Assembly (NCBI RefSeq): GCF_022698165.1 | Contig: NZ_JALDAY010000016.1 | Location: 62,001 to 126,000 of the forward strand | Origin: Streptomyces cylindrosporus | Lineage (GTDB): Bacteria; Actinomycetota; Actinomycetes; Streptomycetales; Streptomycetaceae | DNA: 64,000 nucleotides | Direction of reading: 5' to 3' | In this document: positions 18,829 to 27,608 of the stretch, piece after piece | Layout of the letters: each line of letters starts with the position of its first letter | How positions within the stretch are numbered: position 1 is the stretch's first letter | Made by a program: the position numbers and the translations under genes | The notes under the pieces: model-generated | What the model saw: the letters and a program-made list of their open reading frames with translations, nothing else | Told to the model about the DNA's origin: nothing | Database searches by the model: none

Positions 18829-19339
18829 GCCGGCGGACGGCCCCGGGACCGCGCCGCGCAAGGTGGCCCGGGTCGTGCTGCTGGATCCCGACGACCGCAT
18901 CCTGCTCCTGTACGGCCACGAACCGGACGACCCGACGGACGACTGGTGGTTCACGCCGGGCGGTGGCGTCGAGGGCGACGAGACGCGTGAGGAGGCCGCG
19001 GTACGGGAACTCGCCGAGGAGACCGGCATCACCGAGGTCGAGCTCGGGCCCGTGCTGTGGCGTCGGCAGTGCTCCTTCCCGTTCGCCGGCCGCCGCTGGG
19101 ACCAGGACGAGTGGTACTACCTGGCCAGGACGGCGCAGACGTCCGACGCGTTGCCCGGGGCCAGAGGGCTGACGGAGCTGGAGCGGCGCAGTGTCGCCGG
19201 AGCACGCTGGTGGACGTGTGCGGAACTGACCCGGGCACATGAGACGGTGTATCCGACCAGACTCGCCGAGCTGCTCCGCAGGCTGCTCGACGAAGGTCCC
19301 CCTGCCGGACCCGTGACCCTCGACACGGAAATCGTCTAG
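18818..19339 (+). CDS. NUDIX hydrolase
   Basis: A 173-aa hydrolase of nucleoside-diphosphate-linked compounds, substrate unknown. The Nudix box is complete: GVEGDETREEAAVRELAEETGI shows the G-x5-E-x7-RE-U-x-EE-x-G-U pattern (18963-19030). GTG at 18818 overlaps sipZ by 11 bases; an upstream in-frame ATG at 18749 would overlap it by 80. It is likely cotranscribed with the sip genes. Confidence 0.9.
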   Translation: MPAEPADGPGTAPRKVARVVLLDPDDRILLLYGHEPDDPTDDWWFTPGGGVEGDETREEAAVRELAEETGITEVELGPVLWRRQCSFPFAGRRWDQDEWYYLARTAQTSDALPGARGLTELERRSVAGARWWTCAELTRAHETVYPTRLAELLRRLLDEGPPAGPVTLDTEIV

Positions 19340-19395
19340 AGGCTCATGGGACTGGCGCACAATGGTGGGATCGCACGGCTGAAGGGGAACATGCC

Positions 19396-19704
19396 ATGAG
19401 CGCCGAGGACCTCGAGAAGTACGAGACCGAGATGGAGCTGAAGCTCTACCGGGAGTACCGCGATGTCGTCGGTCTGTTCAAATACGTGATCGAGACCGAG
19501 CGGCGCTTCTACCTGACCAACGACTACGAGATGCAGGTGCACTCGGTCCAGGGCGAGGTGTTCTTCGAGGTCTCGATGGCGGACGCGTGGGTCTGGGACA
19601 TGTACCGACCGGCTCGGTTCGTCAAGCAGGTGCGAGTGCTCACGTTCAAGGACGTGAACATCGAGGAGCTGAACAAGAGCGATCTGGAGCTGCCGGGCAG
19701 CTGA
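19396..19704 (+). CDS. DUF2469 conserved actinobacterial protein
   Basis: A 102-aa acidic protein (MSAEDLEKYETEMELKLYRE) recognised as DUF2469, found across actinobacteria next to yraN and the rpsP/rplS region. The function is unknown. ATG 19396 is preceded by AAGGGG. A short hairpin (GTCACCC/GGGTGAC at 19707-19724) follows the stop. Confidence 0.93.
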   Translation: MSAEDLEKYETEMELKLYREYRDVVGLFKYVIETERRFYLTNDYEMQVHSVQGEVFFEVSMADAWVWDMYRPARFVKQVRVLTFKDVNIEELNKSDLELPGS

Positions 19705-19811
19705 GTGTCACCCGTGGGGGTGACGGAGTTCTCCACAACCGCTGAGTAGTCCACCAAGATCAACTCGGTGGGCGGGTTCGCGTGATCGTTGGCGCCGGAG
19801 GTGGTGCCGAC

Positions 19812-20174
19812 ATGAACGCACGCAGTGCACTCGGCAGGTACGGCGAGGAGCTGGCCGCGCGGCGGCTGGCCGAGGCCGGGATGACGGTCCTGGAGCGCAA
19901 CTGGCGCTGTGGCAGGACCGGGGAGATCGACATCGTCGCGAGGGACGGGGACGTCCTGGTCGTCTGCGAGGTCAAGACGCGCCGCGCGGGGCCCTTCGAG
20001 CACCCCATGGCCGCGGTGACGCCAGAGAAGGCGGAGCGGCTGCGGGGGCTCGCCGCGCACTGGATCCACACCCACGGAGGCGCACCACCGGGCGGCGTCC
20101 GCATCGACCTGGTGGGCGTCCTGCTGCCACAACGCGGGGCACCGGTCGTCGAGCACGCGCGGGGGGTGGCCTGA
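19812..20174 (+). CDS. YraN family protein (UPF0102), nuclease-like fold
   Basis: A 120-aa protein with the restriction-endonuclease-like core of the family: E-x(n)-D...E-V-K as GEIDIVARDGDVLVVCEVKT. GGAGGTGG at 19796-19803 fixes ATG 19812 over the in-frame GTG at 19782. It ends one base before comM, as in other Streptomyces. The role is unproven; genomic pairing with comM and dprA suggests DNA processing. Confidence 0.92.
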   Translation: MNARSALGRYGEELAARRLAEAGMTVLERNWRCGRTGEIDIVARDGDVLVVCEVKTRRAGPFEHPMAAVTPEKAERLRGLAAHWIHTHGGAPPGGVRIDLVGVLLPQRGAPVVEHARGVA

Positions 20175-20175
20175 G

Positions 20176-21801
20176 ATGGGGTTCGCGCGTACGTGCTCGG
20201 TGGCGCTGGTGGGCGTCGAGGGCGTGGTGGTGGAGGTCCAGGCGGACCTGGAGCCCGGGGTGGCGGCGTTCACGCTGGTGGGGTTGCCGGACAAGAGCCT
20301 GAGTGAGAGTCGGGATCGGGTGCGGGCGGCGGTGGTGAATTCGGGAGGCGAGTGGCCGCAGAAGAAGCTCACCGTCGGACTGAGCCCGGCGTCGGTGCCG
20401 AAGGCGGGTTCCGGCTTCGACCTGGCGGTGGCCTGCGCGGTGCTGGGTGCCTCCGAGCGGATCGACCCACGGGTGCTGGCCGACATCGTGATGATCGGCG
20501 AGCTGGGTCTCGACGGCAGGGTGAGGCCGGTCCGGGGCATCCTGCCGGCGGTGCTGGCGGCGGCGGACGCGGGCTATGAACAGGTGGTCGTGCCCGAGTG
20601 CGCGGCCGCGGAGGCCTCGCTCGTGCCCGGGGTGTCCGTGCTGGGTGTGCGGAGCCTGCGGCAGCTCATCGCCGTCCTCGCGGACGAGCCCGTGCCCGAC
20701 GAGGAACCGGATGAGCCGGGCCGCCCGGACCCGCTCCTGGCCGGTCTGCGGGTGCCCGGTACGGGCGCGGCCACGGGCATGCACAGCATGGGCGCCGCAC
20801 AGCAGGACCACGGCCACGACCTCGCGGACGTCGTGGGCCAGATCTCGGCGAGGACGGCGGTGGAGGTCTCGGCAGCCGGTGGGCACCACCTGTTCCTGGA
20901 AGGGCCGCCCGGTGCCGGCAAGACGATGCTCGCGGAGCGGCTGCCCGCCGTCCTGCCCAGGCTGACCCGGGAGGAGTCGCTGGAGGTCACGGCCGTCCAC
21001 TCGGTGGCGGGCCTGCTGCCCCCGGGCAAGCCCTTGGTCGATGCCGCCCCGTACTGCGCCCCGCACCATTCGGCGACCATGCAGGCACTGGTGGGCGGCG
21101 GAGCGGGCATCGCCCGGCCCGGCGCGGTGTCGCTCTCGCACCGGGGTGTCCTCTTCCTGGACGAGACTCCCGAGTTCAACAGCCAGGCCCTCGACGCGCT
21201 GCGGCAGCCGCTGGAGGCCGGGCACGTCGTGATCGCCCGCAGTGCGGGGGTCGTGCGCTTCCCGGCGAAGTTCCTGATGGTGCTCGCGGCCAACCCCTGT
21301 CCCTGTGGCCGGTTCTCGCAGATGGACGACTTCTGCGAGTGTCCGCCCTCGGCGATCCGCCGCTACCAGGCACGGCTGTCCGGGCCGCTGCTCGACCGGG
21401 TGGACCTGCGGGTCGAGGTGGACCGGGTGACGCGCTCCGAGCTGGCCCGGCGTGGGGCCGGAGGCGAGTCGACGGCGACTGTCGCCGACCGGGTCAGGGC
21501 GGCGCGGGAGCGTGCGGCGGCACGGTTCACCGGCACCCCGTGGCGCACCAACAGCGAGGTACCGGGCCGCGAGCTGCGCAGTCGCTGGCATGCCGTGAGC
21601 GGGGCGATGGACGAGGCCGAGCGCAACCTGGAGCGGGGCGTGCTGACCGCCCGGGGAATCGACCGGGTCCTGCGCGTCGCCTGGACCGTCGCCGACCTCG
21701 TCGGCCATGACCGCCCCGACGCGACGGACGTCGCCCTGGCGCTGCAACTGCGCACGGGAGTGCCGCGCGGCGTGCCGATGGCCATCGGGGCGCTGACATG
21801 A
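20176..21801 (+). CDS. comM: ComM/YifB AAA+ Mg-chelatase-like ATPase
   Basis: A 541-aa AAA+ ATPase of the ComM (YifB) family, a helicase promoting branch migration during recombination of incoming DNA in transformable bacteria. The N-terminal Lon-substrate-like part starts MGFARTCSVALVGVEG. Walker A is GPPGAGKT (~245) and Walker B VLFLDE. Four Cys near 375-390 (NPCPCGRFSQ; FCECPP) form the family zinc motif. Its stop overlaps dprA by 4 bases. Confidence 0.95.
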   Translation: MGFARTCSVALVGVEGVVVEVQADLEPGVAAFTLVGLPDKSLSESRDRVRAAVVNSGGEWPQKKLTVGLSPASVPKAGSGFDLAVACAVLGASERIDPRVLADIVMIGELGLDGRVRPVRGILPAVLAAADAGYEQVVVPECAAAEASLVPGVSVLGVRSLRQLIAVLADEPVPDEEPDEPGRPDPLLAGLRVPGTGAATGMHSMGAAQQDHGHDLADVVGQISARTAVEVSAAGGHHLFLEGPPGAGKTMLAERLPAVLPRLTREESLEVTAVHSVAGLLPPGKPLVDAAPYCAPHHSATMQALVGGGAGIARPGAVSLSHRGVLFLDETPEFNSQALDALRQPLEAGHVVIARSAGVVRFPAKFLMVLAANPCPCGRFSQMDDFCECPPSAIRRYQARLSGPLLDRVDLRVEVDRVTRSELARRGAGGESTATVADRVRAARERAAARFTGTPWRTNSEVPGRELRSRWHAVSGAMDEAERNLERGVLTARGIDRVLRVAWTVADLVGHDRPDATDVALALQLRTGVPRGVPMAIGALT

Positions 21802-22955
21802 GCGACGACGACTCCGGCCGCGAGCTGCTCGCCCGAGTCTTCCTAGCCCGTGTCCTCGAACCCGGTGACGAGGTCGGGGGCAGGTGGGTGCGGGAGCTCG
21901 GGGCCGTGGAGGTCGCGCGGTGTCTCAAGGCCGGTGGGCCGCAGCTCGTCGGGGTCACTGACAAGCGGTGGGGCGGATTGTTGGCGCGGGCGTCCGAGGA
22001 CCGGGCGGAGATGGATCTCGATGTGGCCCGGGCCGCCGGGATGCGGTTCGTCGTGCCGGGGGACGCCGAGTGGCCGGGGCAGCTCGACGACCTCGGCGAC
22101 GGGCGGCCGCTCGGGGTGTGGGTGCGCGGGATGCCCAGCCTGCGGATGTGGGCGCTCAGGTCGGTCGCCGTCGTGGGCGCCCGCGCCTGCACCGAATACG
22201 GCGCCCACATGGCCGCCACCCTGGGCGCGGGGCTCGCCGAGCGCGGCTGGGTCGTCGTCTCCGGCGGAGCCTACGGCGTCGACGGCGCGGCCCACCGCGG
22301 CGCTCTCGGCGCCGGCGGAGCCACCGTCGCCGTACTGGCCTGCGGAGTCGACCGGCCCTACCCGCGCGGCCACACCGAGTTGATCACCAGGATCGCGGAA
22401 CAGGGACTCGTCATCGGGGAGTTGCCGCCGGGAGATCACCCGACCCCCAGCCGCTTCATCGTCCGCAACCGCGTGATCGCCGCTCTCACCAGAGGCACCG
22501 TGGTCGTCGAGGCCGCCCACCGCAGCGGCTCCCTCGTCACCGCCCGGGCCGCACAACGCCTCGGACGCCACACGATAGGGGTACCCGGCCCGGCCACTAG
22601 CAGCCTGTCCGCCGGCGTGCACGAACTCCTGCGCGGCGACGCCGTCCTCGTCACCGACGCCGCCGAAGTCGTCGAACTGGTCGGTGACATCGGCGAACTG
22701 GCCCCGCAGCGGCGCGGCCCCGTGCTGCCGACGGACCTGCTGGAGCCCGGTGCCAGGCGGGTGCTGGCCGCGCTGCCCGGACGCGGCGCGGCCACGGCCG
22801 ACGCGGTGGCCCGGGGCGCGCTGACCACGCGGGACGACGCGATCGCGAGACTGTACGAACTCCGATCACTTGGTTACGTCGAACGACACGGCGACGGCTG
22901 GAAGTTGACACGCCAGACGATGATCTCCGTCCGCGGCGGCCGGGGCCGATGCTGA
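21798..22955 (+). CDS. dprA: DNA processing protein DprA
   Basis: A single-strand DNA-binding protein of the Smf/DprA family that loads RecA, 385 aa. The Rossmann-like core shows VAVVGARACTEYGAHMA, VVSGGAYGVDGAAHRGAL and TPSRFIVRNRVIAALT. The C-terminal winged helix (ATADAVARGALTTRDDAIAR) is present. ATG overlaps comM (ATGA). Streptomyces is not known to be naturally competent, so a recombination role is more likely than uptake. Confidence 0.95.
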   Translation: MSDDDSGRELLARVFLARVLEPGDEVGGRWVRELGAVEVARCLKAGGPQLVGVTDKRWGGLLARASEDRAEMDLDVARAAGMRFVVPGDAEWPGQLDDLGDGRPLGVWVRGMPSLRMWALRSVAVVGARACTEYGAHMAATLGAGLAERGWVVVSGGAYGVDGAAHRGALGAGGATVAVLACGVDRPYPRGHTELITRIAEQGLVIGELPPGDHPTPSRFIVRNRVIAALTRGTVVVEAAHRSGSLVTARAAQRLGRHTIGVPGPATSSLSAGVHELLRGDAVLVTDAAEVVELVGDIGELAPQRRGPVLPTDLLEPGARRVLAALPGRGAATADAVARGALTTRDDAIARLYELRSLGYVERHGDGWKLTRQTMISVRGGRGRC

Positions 22956-23206
22956 CCGAGCGTGTTCGGCCGTCCGGGGGAAGCCTGACACCTGTGGAAA
23001 TACCCGCAGTTGGCGCCCCCGGGCGGTCACGTACAGCGACGGCCGTGACTCGGTGGAGCGCCCTGAGGAACGTATCTGCGTACGCGTCCCGCCCCTCTCT
23101 TCGCGCACCGCGACGCTCCAGTCACGCTACGCTCACGTGGATTCCGACACAGTCCCCCACATCTCCCCCTTCACGTACTTCACGGCAGAACGGCACAAGG
23201 CGACGA

Positions 23207-24049
23207 ATGCCCCAGCACACCTCCGGCTCCGACCGGGCGGCGATCCCCCCAGCCGCCCGTGACGGTGGCAGCGTGCGGCCGCCCGCTCCCTCGACGCTCG
23301 ACGAGCTGTGGCGGTCGTACAAGGCGACCGGGGACGAGCGGCTGCGGGAGCAGCTGATCCTGCACTACTCGCCGCTGGTGAAGTACGTGGCGGGGCGGGT
23401 GAGCGTCGGGCTGCCGCCCAACGTGGAGCAGGCCGACTTCGTGTCGTCCGGGGTGTTCGGGCTGATCGACGCGATCGAGAAGTTCGACGTCGACCGGGAG
23501 ATCAAGTTCGAGACGTACGCGATCACCCGGATCCGCGGCGCGATGATCGACGAGCTGCGGGCCCTTGACTGGATCCCGCGGTCGGTGCGGCAGAAGGCGC
23601 GGAACGTCGAGCGGGCCTACGCGACCCTGGAGGCGCGGCTTCGGCGGACGCCGTCGGAGCAGGAGGTGGCCGCCGAGATGAGCATCCCGGTGGACGAACT
23701 GCACGCCGTGTTCAGTCAGTTGTCGCTGGCCAACGTGGTGGCGCTGGAGGAGCTGCTGCACGTCGGGGGCGAGGGCGGGGACCGGCTCAGCCTCATGGAC
23801 ACGCTGGAGGACACCGCCGCGGACAACCCCGTGGAGGTGGCGGAGGACCGGGAGCTCAGACGGTTCCTGGCGCGGGCGATCAACACGCTGCCCGAGCGGG
23901 AGAAGACCGTCGTCACGCTCTACTACTACGAGGGGCTCACGCTCGCCGAGATCGGGAACGTGCTCGGAGTGACCGAGAGCCGGGTCAGCCAGATCCACAC
24001 CAAGTCGGTGCTGCAGCTGCGGGCGAAGCTGGCGAGTTTCGGACGCTGA
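23207..24049 (+). CDS. whiG: Sporulation sigma factor WhiG
   Basis: A FliA/SigD-type sigma factor, 280 aa, that starts aerial hyphae on sporulation. Region 2 is ELWRSYKATGDERLREQLIL through IDELRALDWIPRSVRQ. Region 4 (LTLAEIGNVLGVTESRVSQI) is the helix-turn-helix for -35 binding. ATG 23207 (MPQHTSGSD) is chosen; the open frame upstream is not family-like. The 250 bases between dprA and whiG must hold the promoter; none stands out. WhiG activity is known to be held by the anti-sigma RsiG with c-di-GMP, encoded elsewhere. Confidence 0.95.
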   Translation: MPQHTSGSDRAAIPPAARDGGSVRPPAPSTLDELWRSYKATGDERLREQLILHYSPLVKYVAGRVSVGLPPNVEQADFVSSGVFGLIDAIEKFDVDREIKFETYAITRIRGAMIDELRALDWIPRSVRQKARNVERAYATLEARLRRTPSEQEVAAEMSIPVDELHAVFSQLSLANVVALEELLHVGGEGGDRLSLMDTLEDTAADNPVEVAEDRELRRFLARAINTLPEREKTVVTLYYYEGLTLAEIGNVLGVTESRVSQIHTKSVLQLRAKLASFGR

Positions 24050-24111
24050 GCGGAGCGGGAGTGAGGGTGAGTCCCTCCCGTCGGCGGCGGTGCGTCCGTA
24101 AAGTGGTTGAC

Positions 24112-24693
24112 GTGCCAAGGATTCGAGCGGCCTCCGTGGCCGAGCACCGGTCGATGCAGCGAGCCGCCCTGCTGGACGCGGCTCGGTCGTTGTTGTCCGA
24201 GGGCGGGACGGAGGCGCTGACGTTCCCGGCGCTGGCCGAGCGGACGGGGCTCGCGCGCTCGTCGGTGTACGAGTACTTCCGGTCGCGGGCGGCCGTGGTC
24301 GAGGAGCTGTGCGCGGTCGACTTTCCCGTCTGGGCCGCCGAGGTCGAGGCCGCCATGGAGCGGGCGGACACGGCCGAGGCCAAGGTCGAGGCGTATGTGC
24401 GCCGGCAGCTCGCGCTGGTGGGGGACCGCCGGCACCGGGCCGTCGTGGCGATCTCCGCGAGCGAGCTGGACGCGGGGGCCCGGGAGAAGATCCGGGCCGC
24501 GCACGGCGGGCTCGTCGCGATGATCGTCGAGGCGCTCGGGGAGCTGGGGCACACCGAGCCCCGGCTGGCCGCGATGCTGCTGCAGGGCGTCGTGGACGCG
24601 GCCGTGCGGCGCATCGAACTGGGCGCCGCGGAGGACCCGACGGCGATCACCGAGGCGGCCGTCACCATGGCGCTGCGCGGCGTCCGGGGTTAG
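24112..24693 (+). CDS. TetR family transcriptional regulator
   Basis: A 193-aa regulator from GTG 24112; an upstream GTG at 24061 is possible. The N-terminal HTH (ALTFPALAERTGLARSSVYEYF) is intact. The C-terminal ligand domain is Ala/Glu-rich and unassigned. It follows whiG by 62 bases on the same strand and converges with the M23 peptidase gene, overlapping it by 4 bases. The target is unknown. Confidence 0.9.
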   Translation: MPRIRAASVAEHRSMQRAALLDAARSLLSEGGTEALTFPALAERTGLARSSVYEYFRSRAAVVEELCAVDFPVWAAEVEAAMERADTAEAKVEAYVRRQLALVGDRRHRAVVAISASELDAGAREKIRAAHGGLVAMIVEALGELGHTEPRLAAMLLQGVVDAAVRRIELGAAEDPTAITEAAVTMALRGVRG

Positions 24694-25289
24694 GGGAGCG
24701 GGACCCCCAGTACCGGCAGCAGTCTCGACGGCCCCCTGTACAGCAGCCACGGCGGGAGCAGTGACAGCGGGTCCAGATAGGTCCTCCCTCTCCGCAGGCC
24801 CCAGTGCACGCACATGACCGTGCAGTGCGAGCCCGTCGGCTCGACCGTCCCCACCACCTCGCCCGGCCCGACCTCGTCGCCCTTCCGCACGGAGGGTGAC
24901 ACCGGCTCGTACGTCGTCCGCAGATCCGTGCCCGTCAGCTCCACGGAGACCACGCCCCGGCCCGCGACCCGGCCGGCGAAGGACACCCGGCCGGCCGCCA
25001 CCGCCCGTACCGGGGTCCCGGCCGGGGCCGCCAGGTCGACGCCGCGGTGGCCGGGGCCGTAGACCGTCGCCGGGGGCTCCCAGCCCCGTAACACCGAAGG
25101 GTGTGCGCCCACCGGCCAGAGGCGGGCGACGGCCGGGACCGGTGGGCCCGGCGCCGTCGGGGACGGCGGTGACGGCGGTGGTGTTGGCGGGTCGTCCGCC
25201 CGGGCCCGGGGAGTCAGGACGGCAAGGACCGCCAGGGTCAGTCCCAGCAGCAGTGCCCACGTCAGCCGCACACATCGGTTCGCTCGCAT
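24690..25289 (-). CDS. Secreted M23 peptidase (LytM-like)
   Basis: A 199-aa exported peptidoglycan endopeptidase-like protein. The signal peptide runs to ~ARA-DD (residues 1-31), followed by a Pro/Ser linker. The M23 zinc motif HRGVDLAAPAGTPV supplies HxxxD and the second motif is VHWGLRRG. It ends in a Leu/Pro-rich stretch. It is located between whiG-tetR and rpsB on the opposite strand, as at the equivalent Streptomyces locus. Confidence 0.92.
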   Translation of the reverse strand: MRANRCVRLTWALLLGLTLAVLAVLTPRARADDPPTPPPSPPSPTAPGPPVPAVARLWPVGAHPSVLRGWEPPATVYGPGHRGVDLAAPAGTPVRAVAAGRVSFAGRVAGRGVVSVELTGTDLRTTYEPVSPSVRKGDEVGPGEVVGTVEPTGSHCTVMCVHWGLRRGRTYLDPLSLLPPWLLYRGPSRLLPVLGVPLP

Positions 25290-25348
25290 GCGAGAACCGT
25301 CCCGTACCCGGCCCGATCATGGCCGGTACCTGTGGACTACTCCCGGGT

Positions 25349-25357
25349 TGTGGACAA
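25349..25357 (-). other. DnaA-box-like 9-mer upstream of rpsB
   Basis: On the minus strand this reads TTGTCCACA, the consensus DnaA box, inside the palindrome GTTGTGGACAAC. A one-mismatch neighbour (TGTGGACTA, 25331-25339) lies 10 bases away. The region is a 272-base gap between divergent genes. It may be chance. Confidence 0.35.
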
Positions 25358-25561
25358 CGGCGTCACCCGCCACCTCGCGGGTCCCGTACACTTCTTCTGG
25401 CGATCCGGGTCACCGGGTCGACTTCGCACGCCCCGACACGGCGGCCGGCAACGGTCCCCTGTCAGCGCCCCTCGGTCCTTCGCGGCACGGCGCACGCGGG
25501 CGTCAGGCGCGAGTGCCCACCGGCACCCGCGGTACAACCGAGAAAATCAAGGAGAACGGCC

Positions 25562-26467
25562 ATGGCCGTCGTCACGATGCGGGAGCTGCTGGAGAGCGGC
25601 GTCCACTTCGGTCACCAGACCCGTCGTTGGAACCCGAAGATGAAGCGCTTCATCTTCACCGAGCGCAACGGCATCTACATCATCGACCTGCTCCAGTCGC
25701 TGTCGTACATCGACCGCGCCTACGAGTTCGTCAAGGAGACCGTCGCCCACGGCGGCACGGTCATGTTCGTCGGCACGAAGAAGCAGGCGCAGGAGGCCAT
25801 CGCCGAGCAGGCCACCCGCGTCGGCATGCCCTACGTCAACCAGCGCTGGCTGGGCGGCATGCTCACCAACTTCTCGACCGTCTACAAGCGTCTGCAGCGC
25901 CTCAAGGAGCTCGAGCAGATCGACTTCGAGGACGTCGCGGCCTCGGGTCTGACCAAGAAGGAGCTTCTCGTGCTCTCGCGCGAGAAGGCCAAGCTGGAGA
26001 AGACCCTCGGTGGTATCCGCGAGATGCAGAAGGTGCCCAGCGCCGTCTGGATCGTGGACACCAAGAAGGAGCACATCGCGGTCGGCGAGGCCCGCAAGCT
26101 CAACATCCCGGTCGTCGCCATCCTCGACACCAACTGCGACCCCGACGAGGTCGACTACAAGATCCCGGGCAACGACGACGCGATCCGCTCCGTCACCCTG
26201 CTCACCCGTGTGATCGCCGACGCCGTCGCCGAGGGCCTCATCTCCCGCTCTCGCGTCGCCACCGGTGACAAGGGCGAGAAGGCCGCGGGCGAGCCGCTCG
26301 CCGAGTGGGAGCGCGACCTGCTCGAGGGCGAGAAGAAGGCCGACGAGGCCGCTCCCGCCGACGAGGCCGCTCCGGCCGCCGAGGCCGCTCCGGCCGCGGA
26401 GGCCCCCGCCGAGGCTGCCGAGGCTCCTGCCGCCGAGGCTCCGGCCGCGGACGCCGAGCAGGCCTGA
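25562..26467 (+). CDS. rpsB: 30S ribosomal protein S2
   Basis: Small-subunit protein uS2, 301 aa. The start MAVVTMRELLESGVHFGHQT and QRWLGGMLTNFSTVYKRLQR are signatures. The C-terminus has a ~45-residue Ala/Glu/Pro-rich acidic tail found in actinobacteria. AAGGAG lies ~7 bases before ATG 25562. The frame stays open upstream but that part is non-coding leader. Confidence 0.98.
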   Translation: MAVVTMRELLESGVHFGHQTRRWNPKMKRFIFTERNGIYIIDLLQSLSYIDRAYEFVKETVAHGGTVMFVGTKKQAQEAIAEQATRVGMPYVNQRWLGGMLTNFSTVYKRLQRLKELEQIDFEDVAASGLTKKELLVLSREKAKLEKTLGGIREMQKVPSAVWIVDTKKEHIAVGEARKLNIPVVAILDTNCDPDEVDYKIPGNDDAIRSVTLLTRVIADAVAEGLISRSRVATGDKGEKAAGEPLAEWERDLLEGEKKADEAAPADEAAPAAEAAPAAEAPAEAAEAPAAEAPAADAEQA

Positions 26468-26480
26468 TCAGTCAGCGTTG

Positions 26481-26517
26481 ACGGCGGGGGCGGCGACATC
26501 CGGTTCGCCCCCGCCGT
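26481..26517 (+). terminator. Hairpin between rpsB and tsf
   Basis: A perfect 12-bp inverted repeat (ACGGCGGGGGCG at 26481-26492; complement at 26506-26517) with a 13-base loop, 14 bases after the rpsB stop. It probably attenuates read-through from rpsB into tsf. Confidence 0.72.
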
Positions 26518-26600
26518 TCACCCATAGGTTCGCTTTCCACACCCACATGTGGTTCGTGGACCGGGTAGATCTTCCGACTTCGAGAAAGACTTAACGACTC

Positions 26601-27437
26601 ATGGCGAACTACACCGCCGCCGACGTCAAGAAGCTTCGTGAGCTCACCGGCGCCGGCATGATGGACTGCAAGAAGGCGCTGGACGAGGCCGAGGGCAACG
26701 TCGACAAGGCCGTCGAGGCGCTCCGTATCAAGGGCCAGAAGGGCGTCGCCAAGCGCGAGGGCCGCTCCGCCGAGAACGGCGCCGTGGTCTCCCTCATCGC
26801 CGACGACAACACCTCCGGTGTCCTGGTCGAGCTGAAGTGCGAGACGGACTTCGTCGCCAAGGGCGAGAAGTTCCAGGCCGTCGCCAACCAGATCGCCCAG
26901 CACGTCGCCGCGACCTCCCCGGCCGACATCGAGGCCCTGCTCGCCTCCGAGATCGAGGCCGGCAAGACCGTCCAGGCGTTCGTGGACGAGGCCAACGCCA
27001 ACCTCGGCGAGAAGATCGTCCTGGACCGCTTCGCGCAGTTCTCCGACGGCTTCGTCTACGCCTACATGCACCGCACCATGCCCGACCTGCCCCCGCAGAT
27101 CGGTGTCCTGGTCGAGCTGGACAAGGCCGACGCCGACCTCGCCAAGGGCGTCGCCCAGCACATCGCCGCCTTCGCGCCGAAGTACCTCTCCAAGGAGGAC
27201 GTCCCGGCCGAGGTCGTCGAGTCCGAGCGCCGCGTCGCCGAGGAGACCACCCGCGCCGAGGGCAAGCCCGAGGCCGCCCTGCCGAAGATCGTCGAGGGTC
27301 GCCTCAACGGCTTCTTCAAGGACGCCACGCTGCTCGGTCAGCCGTACGCGCTCGACAACAAGAAGTCGGTCCAGAAGGTCCTGGACGAGGCCGGTGTCAC
27401 CCTGAAGCGCTTCACGCGCATCAAGGTCGGCATCTGA
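26601..27437 (+). CDS. tsf: Elongation factor Ts
   Basis: The nucleotide exchange factor for EF-Tu, 278 aa. LRELTGAGMMDCKKALDEAE is the N-terminal signature with the UBA-like domain. VELKCETDFVAKGEKF carries the core TDFV motif. The coiled region and C-terminal FTRIKVGI are complete. Start ATG 26601. Confidence 0.98.
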   Translation: MANYTAADVKKLRELTGAGMMDCKKALDEAEGNVDKAVEALRIKGQKGVAKREGRSAENGAVVSLIADDNTSGVLVELKCETDFVAKGEKFQAVANQIAQHVAATSPADIEALLASEIEAGKTVQAFVDEANANLGEKIVLDRFAQFSDGFVYAYMHRTMPDLPPQIGVLVELDKADADLAKGVAQHIAAFAPKYLSKEDVPAEVVESERRVAEETTRAEGKPEAALPKIVEGRLNGFFKDATLLGQPYALDNKKSVQKVLDEAGVTLKRFTRIKVGI

Positions 27438-27515
27438 GTCCGTACCGCGATCGGCGCGCGACCCCGATAGGGTCGTACGCAGTTGTCAGCGGGTGACGGA
27501 CGACAGCAGATCTGA

Positions 27516-27576
27516 CGAGGAGGCCATTGCCGAGCATGGGATGCGAACGACACCCCACCGGCAATGGCCTTCTTCG
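27516..27576 (+). terminator. Long hairpin between tsf and pyrH
   Basis: AGGCCATTGCCG at 27521-27532 pairs perfectly with CGGCAATGGCCT at 27559-27570. The stem extends outward through G-U pairs to about 16 bp. The loop is 26 bases. The right arm ends 38 bases before the pyrH start. It may be the tsf terminator or a leader element controlling pyrH. Confidence 0.7.
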
Positions 27577-27608
27577 TATGTGCAACAGGTGAAAGAGGCG
27601 GGATCCCC

